Positions 32,173 to 40,764 of a DNA stretch of 64,000 nt are shown here, piece by piece. Position numbers and translations under genes: made by a program. Location: NCBI GenBank assembly GCA_964487795.1, contig CAZASI010000001.1, positions 62,001 to 126,000 on the forward strand, given 5' to 3'. Under the pieces are notes generated by a model. That model was given only the letters and a program-made list of their open reading frames with translations. It was not told the DNA's origin and ran no database searches. Positions within the stretch are counted from its first letter, which is position 1. Every line of letters begins with the position of its first letter. Source of the DNA: Patescibacterium sp964487795 (GTDB taxonomy: Bacteria > Patescibacteriota > Patescibacteriia > Patescibacteriales > Patescibacteriaceae).

Positions 32173-32189
32173 TTAGAAAGATTAGCTTT

Positions 32190-32198
32190 ATTATACCA
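32190..32198 (-). promoter_or_regulatory. Pilus operon extended -10 promoter
   Basis: On the minus strand TGGTATAAT; the TATAAT hexamer is at 32195-32190. The -35 match is poor, so the extended -10 probably carries recognition. Confidence 0.6.
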
Positions 32199-32222
32199 TA
32201 ATACTTAAGGAAGCAAAAGCAT

Positions 32223-33446
32223 ATGAATAGCATCAATTTTAAAAAAATCGGCCTGATAGTTGGACTGCTCCTCGTAGCAGCTGTTATCGGCTATTTCATC
32301 TACTCTCTCTTCTTCCGTGCAGCACCCGGAACAGTCCCGAGTGACAATCAAAGTACTGACATAGGCAGCGGATTGCCACAAGCCGGCGTCGGTACGCCAA
32401 GTGGCAACGAACAGACTGAAGGTCAGTTGCCGCCGACCGGTGAACAGCCTAATATTCCGAATCTTCCTGACCCTGAAAATGATACGGTGGGAGTCGCCTC
32501 AGACTTAGGAGTAAGCGCGAGCAACCTATCTTTCAACGCGAGCGGCAGTATGCAGTTTTACAACGAATCAGACGGAAAATTCTATCGTCTAGGAGCTGAT
32601 GGAAAAGCACAAACCCTCAGTGATCAAGAATTTGTCGGCGCATCTAATATCGTCTGGTCCCCGACCGATGACAAAGCCATTATAGAATTTCCTGATGGCT
32701 CAAAAATTCGCTATAACTTTACAACAAAGGAACAAGTTACTTTGCCTAAGCATTGGGAAGACTTTGCTTTTTCTCCAGCCGGAGATAAGATCGTCGCCAA
32801 AAGTATCGGACTTGATGTTGACAACCGTTGGTTAGTCATTGCCAACGAAGACGGCACTAAAGCTAAAACTATTGAACCGCTCGGCGAAAACGGTGCGGAT
32901 GTAATTTCTTCCTGGTCCCCCAACAACCAGTCTATTGCCATGTACGTTAAGGGTTCAGATTTCAATAGAAAGGAAATATTGTTCATTGGACAGAACGGAG
33001 AAAATTTCAAATCCATCACAACCGAAGGACGCGGCTTTGAACCAAAATGGTCACCTAACGGCAGCGAACTCTTATATAGCGTCTATTCATCAGATAACGA
33101 TTATAAACCCACCTTGTGGCTGACTAGCGCACAGGGCGATACTATCGGTGCCAATCGCCGTCTTGTCGGTTTAAATACCTGGGCTGAGAAATGTACCTAT
33201 GCCGGCAGCGCGGTTTTTTGTGCAGTTCCACAAAGTCTTGAACGTGGCGCCGGACTTTTCCCGGAATTGTCGGACAACACACCAGATCTGCTTTACCGCA
33301 TTGATCCGCAGACTGGCATTAAATCTCCAATATCATTGGACGGTGGCAGCTACAGCATGCAAAATCTAAGTGTGTCGCCTGACGGCTCATATCTTTACTT
33401 CACCGACACAAGCACTAATCGCTTGCGTCGCATACGATTGAAATAA
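32223..33446 (+). CDS. Membrane-anchored TolB-like beta-propeller protein
   Basis: 407 residues. One N-terminal transmembrane segment (about 11-30), a Pro/Gly/Asn-rich linker (30-90), then propeller blades marked by PD40-type repeats: WSPTDDKAIIEF, FSPAGDKIVAKS, WSPNNQSIAMYV, WSPNGSELLYSV and VSPDGSYLYFTD. The propeller should face outside the membrane and mediate protein contacts; there is no enzyme motif. Its stop lies 4 nt before radA, so they are co-transcribed. Confidence 0.75.
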   Translation: MNSINFKKIGLIVGLLLVAAVIGYFIYSLFFRAAPGTVPSDNQSTDIGSGLPQAGVGTPSGNEQTEGQLPPTGEQPNIPNLPDPENDTVGVASDLGVSASNLSFNASGSMQFYNESDGKFYRLGADGKAQTLSDQEFVGASNIVWSPTDDKAIIEFPDGSKIRYNFTTKEQVTLPKHWEDFAFSPAGDKIVAKSIGLDVDNRWLVIANEDGTKAKTIEPLGENGADVISSWSPNNQSIAMYVKGSDFNRKEILFIGQNGENFKSITTEGRGFEPKWSPNGSELLYSVYSSDNDYKPTLWLTSAQGDTIGANRRLVGLNTWAEKCTYAGSAVFCAVPQSLERGAGLFPELSDNTPDLLYRIDPQTGIKSPISLDGGSYSMQNLSVSPDGSYLYFTDTSTNRLRRIRLK

Positions 33447-33450
33447 TTTT

Positions 33451-34749
33451 GTGTCAAAACAATCCGCGCTTTTTATCTGTAGCCATTGCGATGCGCAATA
33501 TGCAAAATGGCAAGGCCGCTGCAACGAGTGCGGACAATGGGGCACGGTAACTGAACAAAGTTCCGCTACTCGCAGCGCCACAAAAGCCGCAGCCACCGTC
33601 ATAGATTTGAACGAAGTTTCAAACGATGACGGATTTTTGCGTTTGCGTACAGAAATTGAAGAAATAGATCGTGTGTTTGGCGGCGGCATTGTTTCTGGCT
33701 CCCTTACTTTACTAGCAGGAGAACCGGGCATTGGAAAATCAACACTTGTCGCGCAGATCGCCGATTACATCGGAAAAAATAATGACGTATTATATTCAAG
33801 TGGCGAAGAATCTTTGCCACAAGTAAAAATGCGACTCGAACGTTTGAATTGTTCACTCGACAGAATAAAATTTATTAATGACACTGACCTTGATAAAATT
33901 ATCAACGCGGTTGAAGAGCTCGGACCGAAACTTGTAATCATCGATTCAATTCAAACTGTACAAAACGCGAGCACTCAAGGCGAGGCCGGCAATATCAATC
34001 AGATTCGCTCCGCGGCTGTGCGCTGTTTAGAAATTGCGAAACGTCGCAATATCGCTTTTATTATTATCGGTCATATTACTAAAGACGGCACGGTCGCCGG
34101 ACCAAAGTCGTTAGAACATTTAGTCGATACCGTTTTATATTTAGAACAAGAAACTGCGCGCGGTTATCAACTACTTCGCGCATCAAAAAATCGTTTTGGA
34201 TCAACCAACGAATTGGGAATTTTTGAAATGACCGGCACGGGTTTTAAACCAATTACAAACTCTTCTTCAATCTTTTTAGAAGCTGAAACCGAACGCGCAA
34301 GCGGCTCGGTTACCAGTTGTATAATTGAAGGAACCAGGCCGTTTTTAGTGGAAATTCAAGCCTTAGTGACTAAAACTGTCTTCGGCTATCCGCAACGAAA
34401 AGCTTCAGGTTTTGACTTAAATCGCTTGCAAGTTTTATGCGCAGTTATTAACAAACGAACAAAAATAAATATCACGGCGCAAGATATTATCGTTAATATT
34501 GTCGGCGGACTTGAAGTTGATGATCCCGGGATCGACGCCGCAGTTGCCGCCGCAATTATTTCTTCAATGCTTGATAAACCAGTTAATAAAAAAACTCTCG
34601 TCTTAGGAGAGATAGGACTCGGCGGAGAAATTAGACCGATTAGTAAAACAAGTCAACGACTCAAGGAAGCTGAGAAGCTTGGCTTTAAAACAGTGCTCGG
34701 ACCCGGTGATATAAAAAATTTGAACGAGTTGATCGCTAAGCTTTTCTAA
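33451..34749 (+). CDS. radA: DNA repair protein RadA (Sms)
   Basis: 432 residues with a GTG start at 33451. N-terminal C4 zinc finger (ICSHCDAQYAKWQGRCNECGQWGT), RecA-like ATPase with Walker A GEPGIGKSTL, Walker B LVIIDSIQT, the RadA-specific KNRFG motif and a Lon-like C-terminal domain (DPGIDAAVAAAIISSMLDK). It promotes branch migration in recombination and natural transformation, fitting the neighbouring pilus genes. The 3' end overlaps the convergent trmD by 14 nt. Confidence 0.96.
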   Translation: MSKQSALFICSHCDAQYAKWQGRCNECGQWGTVTEQSSATRSATKAAATVIDLNEVSNDDGFLRLRTEIEEIDRVFGGGIVSGSLTLLAGEPGIGKSTLVAQIADYIGKNNDVLYSSGEESLPQVKMRLERLNCSLDRIKFINDTDLDKIINAVEELGPKLVIIDSIQTVQNASTQGEAGNINQIRSAAVRCLEIAKRRNIAFIIIGHITKDGTVAGPKSLEHLVDTVLYLEQETARGYQLLRASKNRFGSTNELGIFEMTGTGFKPITNSSSIFLEAETERASGSVTSCIIEGTRPFLVEIQALVTKTVFGYPQRKASGFDLNRLQVLCAVINKRTKINITAQDIIVNIVGGLEVDDPGIDAAVAAAIISSMLDKPVNKKTLVLGEIGLGGEIRPISKTSQRLKEAEKLGFKTVLGPGDIKNLNELIAKLF

Positions 34750-35392
34750 ATTTACTCTTTCTCCACTTGGCGATTTCAGCATGATTGCCCGATAACAAAA
34801 CTTTTGGAACACTATATTTTTTAGACCCGAACTTCAACACTTCGGGTTTTGTGTATTGCGGATATTCAAGCATGCCTTCTTCTGAATGTGATTCGCTGAC
34901 AATGCTTTCAGTATTTCCTAAGACTCCCGGAATAAGCCGAGCAATAGAATCCATCACGGTTAAAGCACCGAGCTCTCCCCCGCTCAAAACATAATTACCA
35001 ATAGAAATTTCTTCATCAACTAATTCTAAAACTCTCTCATCAACTCCTTCATACCTTCCGCAGATAAAGGTTATTGACGGTACTGATTTTGCATATTTTT
35101 TTGCAAGTGATTGGTTCCAAGTTTTTCCTTTTGCAGAAAGTAAAACTATCTTTTGATTTTTAATTTTCTTCAAAGATTTTAATGCTCTATAAATTGGTTC
35201 TGCTTTCATGAGCATACCTGCTCCACCGCCGTAGGGCGTATCATCTAAAGTTCCGTGTTTATCAGTGGACCAGTCGCGCAAATTAAAAGCTTCAACTTTA
35301 ATTATTTTTTTCTTAATCGCGCGCCCTAACACTCCGGTGTTCATATAACCGGTAATAAGTTCGGGAAAAATTGTGAGGGCGCGAAACAACAT
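34736..35392 (-). CDS. trmD: tRNA (guanine-N1)-methyltransferase
   Basis: 218 residues; m1G37 of tRNA. The start is set at ATG 35392 (MLFRALTIFPELI), because the longer frame would begin inside the hairpin 35403-35437. SPOUT trefoil-knot signatures are present: DDTPYGGGAGMLMKAEPI, FICGRYEGVDERV, IGNYVLSGGELGALTVMDSIARLIPGVLG and SEEGMLEYPQYTKPE. Next to a KH-domain gene, as in the common rpsP-khpA-trmD order, although rpsP is not here. Confidence 0.96.
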   Translation of the reverse strand: MLFRALTIFPELITGYMNTGVLGRAIKKKIIKVEAFNLRDWSTDKHGTLDDTPYGGGAGMLMKAEPIYRALKSLKKIKNQKIVLLSAKGKTWNQSLAKKYAKSVPSITFICGRYEGVDERVLELVDEEISIGNYVLSGGELGALTVMDSIARLIPGVLGNTESIVSESHSEEGMLEYPQYTKPEVLKFGSKKYSVPKVLLSGNHAEIAKWRKSKFRKA

Positions 35393-35402
35393 AGGATTTG
35401 CA

Positions 35403-35437
35403 ACAAAACCCTCCGCCAAATCGGCGGAGGGTTTTGT
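35403..35437 (-). terminator. Intercistronic 15-bp hairpin between khpA and trmD
   Basis: ACAAAACCCTCCGCC pairs perfectly with GGCGGAGGGTTTTGT around AAATC. It resembles the short GC palindromes found elsewhere in the window; it may attenuate or process the transcript. Confidence 0.6.
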
Positions 35438-35441
35438 GGTT

Positions 35442-35807
35442 TTAGATAGTTAAATTTTCAATCGCTGAAGTGTCGAGCGGATCCTCAAGATTATCTTCTT
35501 TCTTGATTCCCGGACGTTCAGTGCGTTCGGTTCGTTCTTTACGAACATGAGTAGAACCTTCCGGTTCATGAATCTTCAAATTAACGCGGGCGTTATTTTT
35601 TGCTCCGACGATTTTCAAAAGCGTACGGATGGCTTGTGCGGTCTGACCGCGGCGGCCGATAACATAACCCATATCTTCCGGATTGATTTTCAGTGTAAGC
35701 AGAACGCCCATTTCATCAACGGTGCGATCAACCTCGACATTTTCCGGGTGGCCAACGATCGCCTTAACGATCATTTCTAAAAAAGCCTTGTCTTGCATGT
35801 CTGACAT
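35442..35807 (-). CDS. khpA: KH-domain RNA-binding protein KhpA-like
   Basis: 121 residues (or 118 from the second Met). LTLKINPEDMGYVIGRRGQTAQAIRTLL contains the GxxG loop as GRRG. ARVNLKIHEPEG closes the KH domain, and a charged tail of about 35 residues follows (RKERTERTERPGIKKEDNLED). KhpA-type proteins bind RNA and influence ribosome or cell-wall functions. Its place upstream of trmD is conserved in many bacteria. Confidence 0.9.
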   Translation of the reverse strand: MSDMQDKAFLEMIVKAIVGHPENVEVDRTVDEMGVLLTLKINPEDMGYVIGRRGQTAQAIRTLLKIVGAKNNARVNLKIHEPEGSTHVRKERTERTERPGIKKEDNLEDPLDTSAIENLTI

Positions 35808-35882
35808 ATTGCTAAAGTGCTTAATAGTAAGTTTCTTTATTATAGCGTATTAAAATGACCTTGTCAATGCTTATTTTTCTTA

Positions 35883-35911
35883 TTGACGAAGCAATAAACG
35901 CATGCTTAAAT
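35883..35911 (+). promoter_or_regulatory. Promoter for the paralogue pair
   Basis: TTGACG (35883-35888), a 17-nt spacer and TTAAAT (35906-35911). It lies inside the longest open frame and so argues for the start at 35951. Confidence 0.55.
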
Positions 35912-35950
35912 AAGGCCAACAGCAAATTAAAAACTAAATATAAAAACGCC

Positions 35951-36754
35951 ATGATAGACTTGTATATTGAAAACAACGCAATCTATCTTGATTGCGACCC
36001 TCTTATCTTTAAAGGTTTTAAGGAACGCCGCGATGCGGAAAAACGCGCTAAAAAAGCTTACGAAGAATATGGGGAATTTAAGACTGAACAACATGAACTT
36101 GGTTTTAACGGCTGTCTTAAGTTAGCCATGTTGTCAGACGAGCATATTGTATATATGTGGAATTTTCCAAAACAAATTCCTGATCGCTGTTCCTGCTCTG
36201 AAAAGGGTGAAACGTATCATTGCTTTTTATGTGATGATACAAGAGTGCATTTTAGTGTAGATCATTTTGAAGTAAAACGATTCTTGGCAACACTGCATAT
36301 TTTATCAGATTATGAAATAAAAGCTCGTTTTTCTGATCCAAAAAATGCTCCCAAACAAACATTCTGCTTGGACTTAAACTGTCGTTACGGCGGTAAGATG
36401 CGACCCTTTGTTGGAGGATATCTCTACCCTCCCTTGGTCAAGTTTCTTAAAAGCAGGACTAACGAGCAAATAGCCGAGATTGAAAAACATGTAAAAACAG
36501 AAACGCAGCGGGTATATGATTATATGTGGGGCAGAAAAATAAAATGCGTGATGACCAAAATCAGTCAAGATTATTTTTATGTCTGCATCTCCGGAGACGC
36601 AACAAGTCTGTCAACTGATAGGGATTGTTCTCTATATCAAGGCAAGGTTAGCTTGATTGATCATAATGTATTTAATGCGATGGATCAGTTTATACTTGCC
36701 TCAAGCCTTATCAACCTCAACACCTTTTATAGAAAGCAGGTGAAAGATGATTGA
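35951..36754 (+). CDS. Hypothetical Cys-cluster protein, paralogue 1
   Basis: 267 residues from ATG 35951, chosen because MIDLYIENNAIYLDC aligns with the start of the next gene and a promoter lies just upstream; the frame is open back to 35855. It shares a scaffold with its neighbour: MWNFPKQ, a CSC...CFLC Cys set (possible zinc site), a long FLKS...IEKHVKTETQRVYDYMWGRK helix, and SQDYFYVCISGDA. Family not recognised. It overlaps the next gene by 8 nt. There is no signal peptide or membrane segment. Confidence 0.65.
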   Translation: MIDLYIENNAIYLDCDPLIFKGFKERRDAEKRAKKAYEEYGEFKTEQHELGFNGCLKLAMLSDEHIVYMWNFPKQIPDRCSCSEKGETYHCFLCDDTRVHFSVDHFEVKRFLATLHILSDYEIKARFSDPKNAPKQTFCLDLNCRYGGKMRPFVGGYLYPPLVKFLKSRTNEQIAEIEKHVKTETQRVYDYMWGRKIKCVMTKISQDYFYVCISGDATSLSTDRDCSLYQGKVSLIDHNVFNAMDQFILASSLINLNTFYRKQVKDD

Positions 36755-37505
36755 TATTACGCTCCATGATTTGCGAATTGAAATCAAATTTGAGAAAATC
36801 TTTTTTGATGAACAATTTTACAAACGTTGGAGTACATTTGTAGATGACAAATGGGGTGTGTTTCACACAGGTAAGGTATTAGGTTTTAGCGAAGGAATGC
36901 ATTTTTTGTCAGAAGATAAAAGTAGCATCATCTATTATTGGGATTTCCCTCCGCAGTATGACGCAGAATGCTATTGTGTACAGCGCATCGTAGACACCGG
37001 ACCCTGTACATATTGCAACGGCACCAAGACAATGCGCAAGTCAAAAACTAAAGAAATGCAAATGTTAGTTTTTTCTCTTCAATTTTTATTTAACTATGAA
37101 TTTGAAGACCGCTTTCCTGATCCCAGAAATATCGAAACTCAAAGCTTTGATCTATGTACTATGTTAATGATGTATTCGGGACGCATTTATCCCAGGCTTC
37201 TCAATTTCATAAAAAGTAGCGATGATACAACATTATCGGTGATAGAAAGATATATGCAAACTGAGATGCAAAGAATTGATACATATATGTGGGGCAGAGA
37301 AAGTATGATGACTGTAAACCTAAATCGTGATTATTTCTTTCTGCAAGTCCCGGGCAACGGGGTGTGGCTTGAGCTAGATAAAGGTGAACGTCGCGGATTA
37401 CGTTCTTTTTCTCTGCATAATGTTGATCATACTACAGATTATTTCACCTTACTTATTGGCATTATCGCTCTTAATACACTTTATAATAACGCACATTTTA
37501 AATAA
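36747..37505 (+). CDS. Hypothetical Cys-cluster protein, paralogue 2
   Basis: 252 residues. Collinear with the upstream gene: YYWDFPPQ, CYC...CTYC, FLFNYEFEDRFPDPRN, PRLLNFIKSSDD, YMQTEMQRIDTYMWGRES and NRDYFFLQVPGNG. The shared Cys spacing and the Y-MWGR helix define a small family of unknown function. The ribosome site GCAGGTGAAAG lies within the end of the first gene, so the two are translationally coupled and may form a heterodimer. Terminated at 37507-37535. Confidence 0.68.
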   Translation: MIDITLHDLRIEIKFEKIFFDEQFYKRWSTFVDDKWGVFHTGKVLGFSEGMHFLSEDKSSIIYYWDFPPQYDAECYCVQRIVDTGPCTYCNGTKTMRKSKTKEMQMLVFSLQFLFNYEFEDRFPDPRNIETQSFDLCTMLMMYSGRIYPRLLNFIKSSDDTTLSVIERYMQTEMQRIDTYMWGRESMMTVNLNRDYFFLQVPGNGVWLELDKGERRGLRSFSLHNVDHTTDYFTLLIGIIALNTLYNNAHFK

Positions 37506-37506
37506 C

Positions 37507-37535
37507 AAAAAACAGGACTGAGGATCCTGTTTTTT
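37507..37535. terminator. Bidirectional intrinsic terminator
   Basis: AAAAAACAGGA pairs with TCCTGTTTTTT. It lies between the convergent paralogue pair and histidine kinase genes. Confidence 0.85.
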
Positions 37536-37545
37536 TAATTGATTA

Positions 37546-38334
37546 TTATTTTAGCGGTATTTCAAAACTTACTTTAAATCCAAAATCACGGCCCCTAGTC
37601 TCCGCCCAAATACGACCGTGATGCGCTTCTACAATTAATTTACAAGCATAAAGTCCAAGTCCAAAACCTTCTTGACTATTATCAGGCACATCGCGACGTT
37701 CAAATTTTTCAAAAATATCAATCAAATATTTTTTATCAATCCCCGGTCCAGAATCAACCACTGAACATTGCAAAAGATTATTTTTTTCTTCAAGTATTAA
37801 TGTGATAGAACCACGTTTGGTATATTTAATTGCGTTATCCAATAGATTTAAAATCACTTGTCTCATCATTAATTCATCGGCGTGAATATTCTTAAGCTGC
37901 GGTGCAATCTGTAAATTTAATTCCAAATTTTTAACCGAGGCTTTGTGCTTCATTTCCTCAACAAGTTCTGTAGCAAGTTTCGATAGATTAAACATTTCTT
38001 TTTCAATATGAAAATTTTTCTTACTTTCAAGCTGAGAAACGCCGAGCATATTTTCCACTAATCGTAATAAGCGTTCATTAGCTTGATAGACTGCGGTCAT
38101 CGCTGCTTCTTGGCGTTTATTTTCGATTTTGCCAAAGTCTCCGTCCAGTAACATTGAAATATAGCCGCGCATAATTGTTAACGGCGTGCGCAATTGATGC
38201 GACGCCAAAGCAACAAAATCTGCTTCGCGAGACTTATTAGGTTTTTTAAATTGTTGGTACGCCACGACAATAATTACGACCACCAAAGCGGCCATGGTAA
38301 GAATCTCGAGGACGAGTAGTATTTCATAGCTCAT
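37546..38334 (-). CDS. Sensor histidine kinase (orphan)
   Basis: 262 residues. One N-terminal transmembrane helix (about 5-27) with almost no extracytoplasmic sensor. HisKA box LASHQLRTPLTIMRGYISML carries the phospho-His. The ATPase domain has the N box VILNLLDNAIKYT, the G1 box VVDSGPGI and the G2 box GFGLGLYACKLIVEAHHG. There is no response regulator beside it; the single-domain regulator at 26781 is the only receiver gene seen in the window with a full residue set. Confidence 0.92.
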   Translation of the reverse strand: MSYEILLVLEILTMAALVVVIIVVAYQQFKKPNKSREADFVALASHQLRTPLTIMRGYISMLLDGDFGKIENKRQEAAMTAVYQANERLLRLVENMLGVSQLESKKNFHIEKEMFNLSKLATELVEEMKHKASVKNLELNLQIAPQLKNIHADELMMRQVILNLLDNAIKYTKRGSITLILEEKNNLLQCSVVDSGPGIDKKYLIDIFEKFERRDVPDNSQEGFGLGLYACKLIVEAHHGRIWAETRGRDFGFKVSFEIPLK

Positions 38335-38371
38335 AATTACAGTATAGCAAAAAGTGGCCTTAACACTAACT

Positions 38372-38414
38372 CAGCCCTATCCCTAACCCTTTCCCACGCA
38401 AGCGCGGGAAAGGG
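38372..38414. repeat. REP-like inverted repeat, left of the DUF559 gene
   Basis: It reads GCCCTATCCCTAACCC and then a hairpin CCCACGC...GCGCGGG. It matches the reverse complement of the repeat at 38811-38854, so the two bracket the nuclease gene in opposite orientation. Confidence 0.75.
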
Positions 38415-38417
38415 AAA

Positions 38418-38786
38418 CTATAGAAAATAATCTTGAATAATTGACTTAATATAATTTTTCAATTTCTTTTGTACTAATATTGGATTTGATTCAATCTCTT
38501 CATTAGTAACTCTAATAATCGTGATTCCGTATCTTTTTAATATTTCTTCTCTTTGTTTATCAGATTCTTTGTTTTTTTCAATGTTATGTATTTTTCCATC
38601 AACTTCTATAGCTATTTTTAATAGCTGACAATAAAAGTCTAGAATATAACCAGCAAGAACATGTTGCCGGCGAAATTTATAACCCAATATATTATTATCT
38701 TTTAAAATTTGCCACATTATTTTTTCAGCTTTTGTAGGATTTGAACGAAATTCACGAGCTAAAAAAACTTTATTCTTATAGGTCAT
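38418..38786 (-). CDS. DUF559-family endonuclease-like protein
   Basis: 122 residues from ATG 38786 (MTYKNKVFLAREFRSN); the longer frame would translate the flanking repeat. Features are LRANPT-like REFRSNPTKAEKIMWQIL, YKFRRQHVLAGYILDFYC and IAIEVDGKIHNIEKNKESDKQREEIL, giving the D...ExDG core of the PD-(D/E)xK/Vsr-like fold. RVTNEEIESN closes the domain. Role unknown; such genes are often dispersed with palindromic repeats, as here on both sides. Confidence 0.85.
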   Translation of the reverse strand: MTYKNKVFLAREFRSNPTKAEKIMWQILKDNNILGYKFRRQHVLAGYILDFYCQLLKIAIEVDGKIHNIEKNKESDKQREEILKRYGITIIRVTNEEIESNPILVQKKLKNYIKSIIQDYFL

Positions 38787-38810
38787 AAGTGTATTTATAT
38801 GAATAAAAGT

Positions 38811-38854
38811 CACCCCTCCCCGCGCTTGCGCGTGGGAGGGGTTGGGGGTAGGGC
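38811..38854. repeat. REP-like inverted repeat, right of the DUF559 gene
   Basis: A palindromic core CCCCGCGC...GCGTGGG, then GGTTGGGGGTAGGGC. It is the inverse copy of 38372-38414; its relative at 41356-41402 has no gene attached. Confidence 0.75.
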
Positions 38855-38864
38855 AAAAATAAAA

Positions 38865-38884
38865 ACTCCCCACATTGGAGGAGT
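38865..38884 (-). terminator. tsf terminator
   Basis: On the minus strand ACTCC/GGAGT pair around the loop and are followed by TTTTTATTTTT. Confidence 0.75.
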
Positions 38885-38910
38885 CTTTATTAGAGTAAAC
38901 TTACTCGAAC

Positions 38911-39711
38911 TTAGAGGCTATAACGGATGAACTTTTCTATAGTCGCGCCGTTTAAGATATCTTTAACTTTCTTCTTATCGTCTTTGATATATTCCTGATC
39001 CAAGAGACATACTTCTTCATAGTATTTATTCATCTTACCGACCAAAATCTTATCTACCATTTCAGCAGGCTTGCCTTCTTTGATAAGTTGTTCGCGATAA
39101 ATTTCTTTTTCTTTATCCATCTCAACAGGATCAACTTCAGTTGAATTCAAGTAACGAGGATTGGCTGCTGCAACGTGCATAGCAATATCTTTAGCTAACT
39201 CAACGGAGTTAGGAGTGCTCAAGGCAACCAAAACACCAATATTACCTTGCGGGTGAGCATAGGCGGCGACTGTTCCGTTAGAGGTCAAACGTTCATAACG
39301 GCTTAAACCAATTTTTTCTCCAATAACGCCGGACATATGTAGCAACGCTTCATCTACGCTTGAGCCGTCTGTTAACTTAACAGCCAGTAACTCTTCCATA
39401 GAAGCCGGGACATGCGTCTTAGCTGCTGCCAAAATAGCATCGCCCATAGCTTTGAATTGATCATTACGTACAACAAAATCAGTTTCGGCATTCATCTCGA
39501 AAATATAACCTTCAGTATTAGTGTCATTAACCGCAACAGTGATTGCACCTTCGTGCGCTTCGCGGTCACCGCGCTTGGCGGCTTTGGCAATTCCCTTCTT
39601 ACGCAGTATTTCAATTGCCTTTTCAAGATCGCCGCCGGATTCGGTCAAAGCGTTCTTGCAGTCTACAATTCCCGCGCCGGTTCGGTCGCGGAGTTCTTTG
39701 ATGTGTTCCAT
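38911..39711 (-). CDS. tsf: Elongation factor Ts
   Basis: 266 residues; nucleotide exchange factor for EF-Tu. IKELRDRTGAGIVDCKNALTESGGDLEKAIEILRKKG is the N-terminal UBA-like module and MNAETDFVVRNDQF the TDFV core motif. Two dimerisation/core subdomains follow (AMHVAAANPRYL). It is 54 nt downstream of rpsB, with a double hairpin repeat in the gap. rpsB-tsf is the standard bacterial order. Confidence 0.97.
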   Translation of the reverse strand: MEHIKELRDRTGAGIVDCKNALTESGGDLEKAIEILRKKGIAKAAKRGDREAHEGAITVAVNDTNTEGYIFEMNAETDFVVRNDQFKAMGDAILAAAKTHVPASMEELLAVKLTDGSSVDEALLHMSGVIGEKIGLSRYERLTSNGTVAAYAHPQGNIGVLVALSTPNSVELAKDIAMHVAAANPRYLNSTEVDPVEMDKEKEIYREQLIKEGKPAEMVDKILVGKMNKYYEEVCLLDQEYIKDDKKKVKDILNGATIEKFIRYSL

Positions 39712-39722
39712 ATTTTTATTTT

Positions 39723-39752
39723 TCCGCCAAAGGCGGACCAGCCTCTGGCTGG
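39723..39752. repeat. Tandem palindromes between rpsB and tsf
   Basis: TCCGCC-aaa-GGCGGA (39723-39737) and CCAGCC-tct-GGCTGG (39738-39752) sit back to back, similar in style to the palindromes at 5312, 17182 and 35403. Confidence 0.7.
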
Positions 39753-39765
39753 AATTATTAATATA

Positions 39766-40512
39766 TTATTTAATTTCTTCAGTAGCGGCTGTTTCGGCCT
39801 TAGCGGCGGCTGCATCGGTCTGAGATGCGATAACCGTATCTTTAAGCAATCCTAAAATTAAAGTAATGGCTTTGCTCGCGTCGTCATTAGCCGGGATAAC
39901 GTAATCAATACCAGTCGGATCAACGTTAGTATCGCACACAGCGATAATCGGGATGCGACGCTTCTTAGCTTCTGCCAAAGCAGTTTCTTCGTGCTTGATA
40001 TCCCAGATAAAAATAATATCAGGCGGGCGGTTCAAGGTCACTAAACCTCCGACACTCATTGAGAGCTTGGCGATTTGGCGATCAAACTTGATACGTTCTT
40101 TTTTAGTATATTTTTCCAACTTGCCACTTTCTTTCTTTTCCAGTAAATCAACATACATACGAATCGAATTACGGATGATGTTGAAGTTAGTTAAAGTTCC
40201 GCCTAACCAACGTTCGCAGATATATGGCATGCCGCATTCTTTAGCAGCGTCGCGCAAGTGGTTCTTAACTTGAGTCTTTGTTCCGACAAACAAAACATTC
40301 TTGCCCTCAGAAACGCTGCGGCTGATAAAAGCCAAAGCTTTTTCAAGCTGAGTTAAAGTTTTTTCTAAATCGATGATATGAATCCCTTTACGGGCTTCAA
40401 AAATAAACGGCTTCATCTTCGGGTGCCACTTGTATGTTCTGTGGCCGAAGTGCATACCGGCTTCTAACATCTCTGTCACGGATGGCAGAGATAAACTTTT
40501 GTCATTTTTCAT
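39766..40512 (-). CDS. rpsB: 30S ribosomal protein S2 (uS2)
   Basis: 248 residues. Signatures are MLEAGMHFGHRTYKWHPKM, YICERWLGGTLTNF, PDIIFIWDIKHEETALAEA and VCDTNVDPTGIDYVIPANDD. It has an AAAGGAAAAT ribosome site. First gene of the rpsB-tsf operon, behind a 120-nt structured leader that could mediate feedback by S2. Confidence 0.97.
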   Translation of the reverse strand: MKNDKSLSLPSVTEMLEAGMHFGHRTYKWHPKMKPFIFEARKGIHIIDLEKTLTQLEKALAFISRSVSEGKNVLFVGTKTQVKNHLRDAAKECGMPYICERWLGGTLTNFNIIRNSIRMYVDLLEKKESGKLEKYTKKERIKFDRQIAKLSMSVGGLVTLNRPPDIIFIWDIKHEETALAEAKKRRIPIIAVCDTNVDPTGIDYVIPANDDASKAITLILGLLKDTVIASQTDAAAAKAETAATEEIK

Positions 40513-40631
40513 ATTTTCCTTTTATTCCTCTGCCCCTATTATCCGGCAAGCTAACACCTGCTTCGGACAAGGAAAAACCAATAGGGCATGAGAGATTGTT
40601 AATAAAATTCAACCATGCAAAGCATGATTGA
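40513..40631 (-). promoter_or_regulatory. Structured rpsB leader, candidate S2 autoregulatory RNA
   Basis: The leader folds into CAACCATGC/GCATGATTG (40610-40630). A larger stem pairs CCCTATT (40534-40540) with AATAGGG (40580-40586) and encloses a second stem (ATCCGGCAAGC with GCTTCGGA). Autoregulatory S2 leaders are known in bacteria; identity with a named class is inferred from position. Confidence 0.5.
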
Positions 40632-40637
40632 GACTTT

Positions 40638-40666
40638 ATTTTAGGGTATTTATAAAGATTTGTCAA
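40638..40666 (-). promoter_or_regulatory. rpsB-tsf promoter
   Basis: On the minus strand TTGACA (40666-40661), a 17-nt spacer and TAAAAT (40643-40638). Confidence 0.88.
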
Positions 40667-40764
40667 TAATAATTCTAAAAACTTTTATATTGACAAAAGG
40701 ACCAAAAAATGCGAGAATTCTATATTAAACAAAAATCAAAAACGTTTCTTTAACAAAATGGAAG

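Noticed and set aside
38787..38873. Longer N-terminus of the DUF559 protein
   Set aside because: It would be translated from the flanking palindromic repeat; the family start aligns with ATG 38786.
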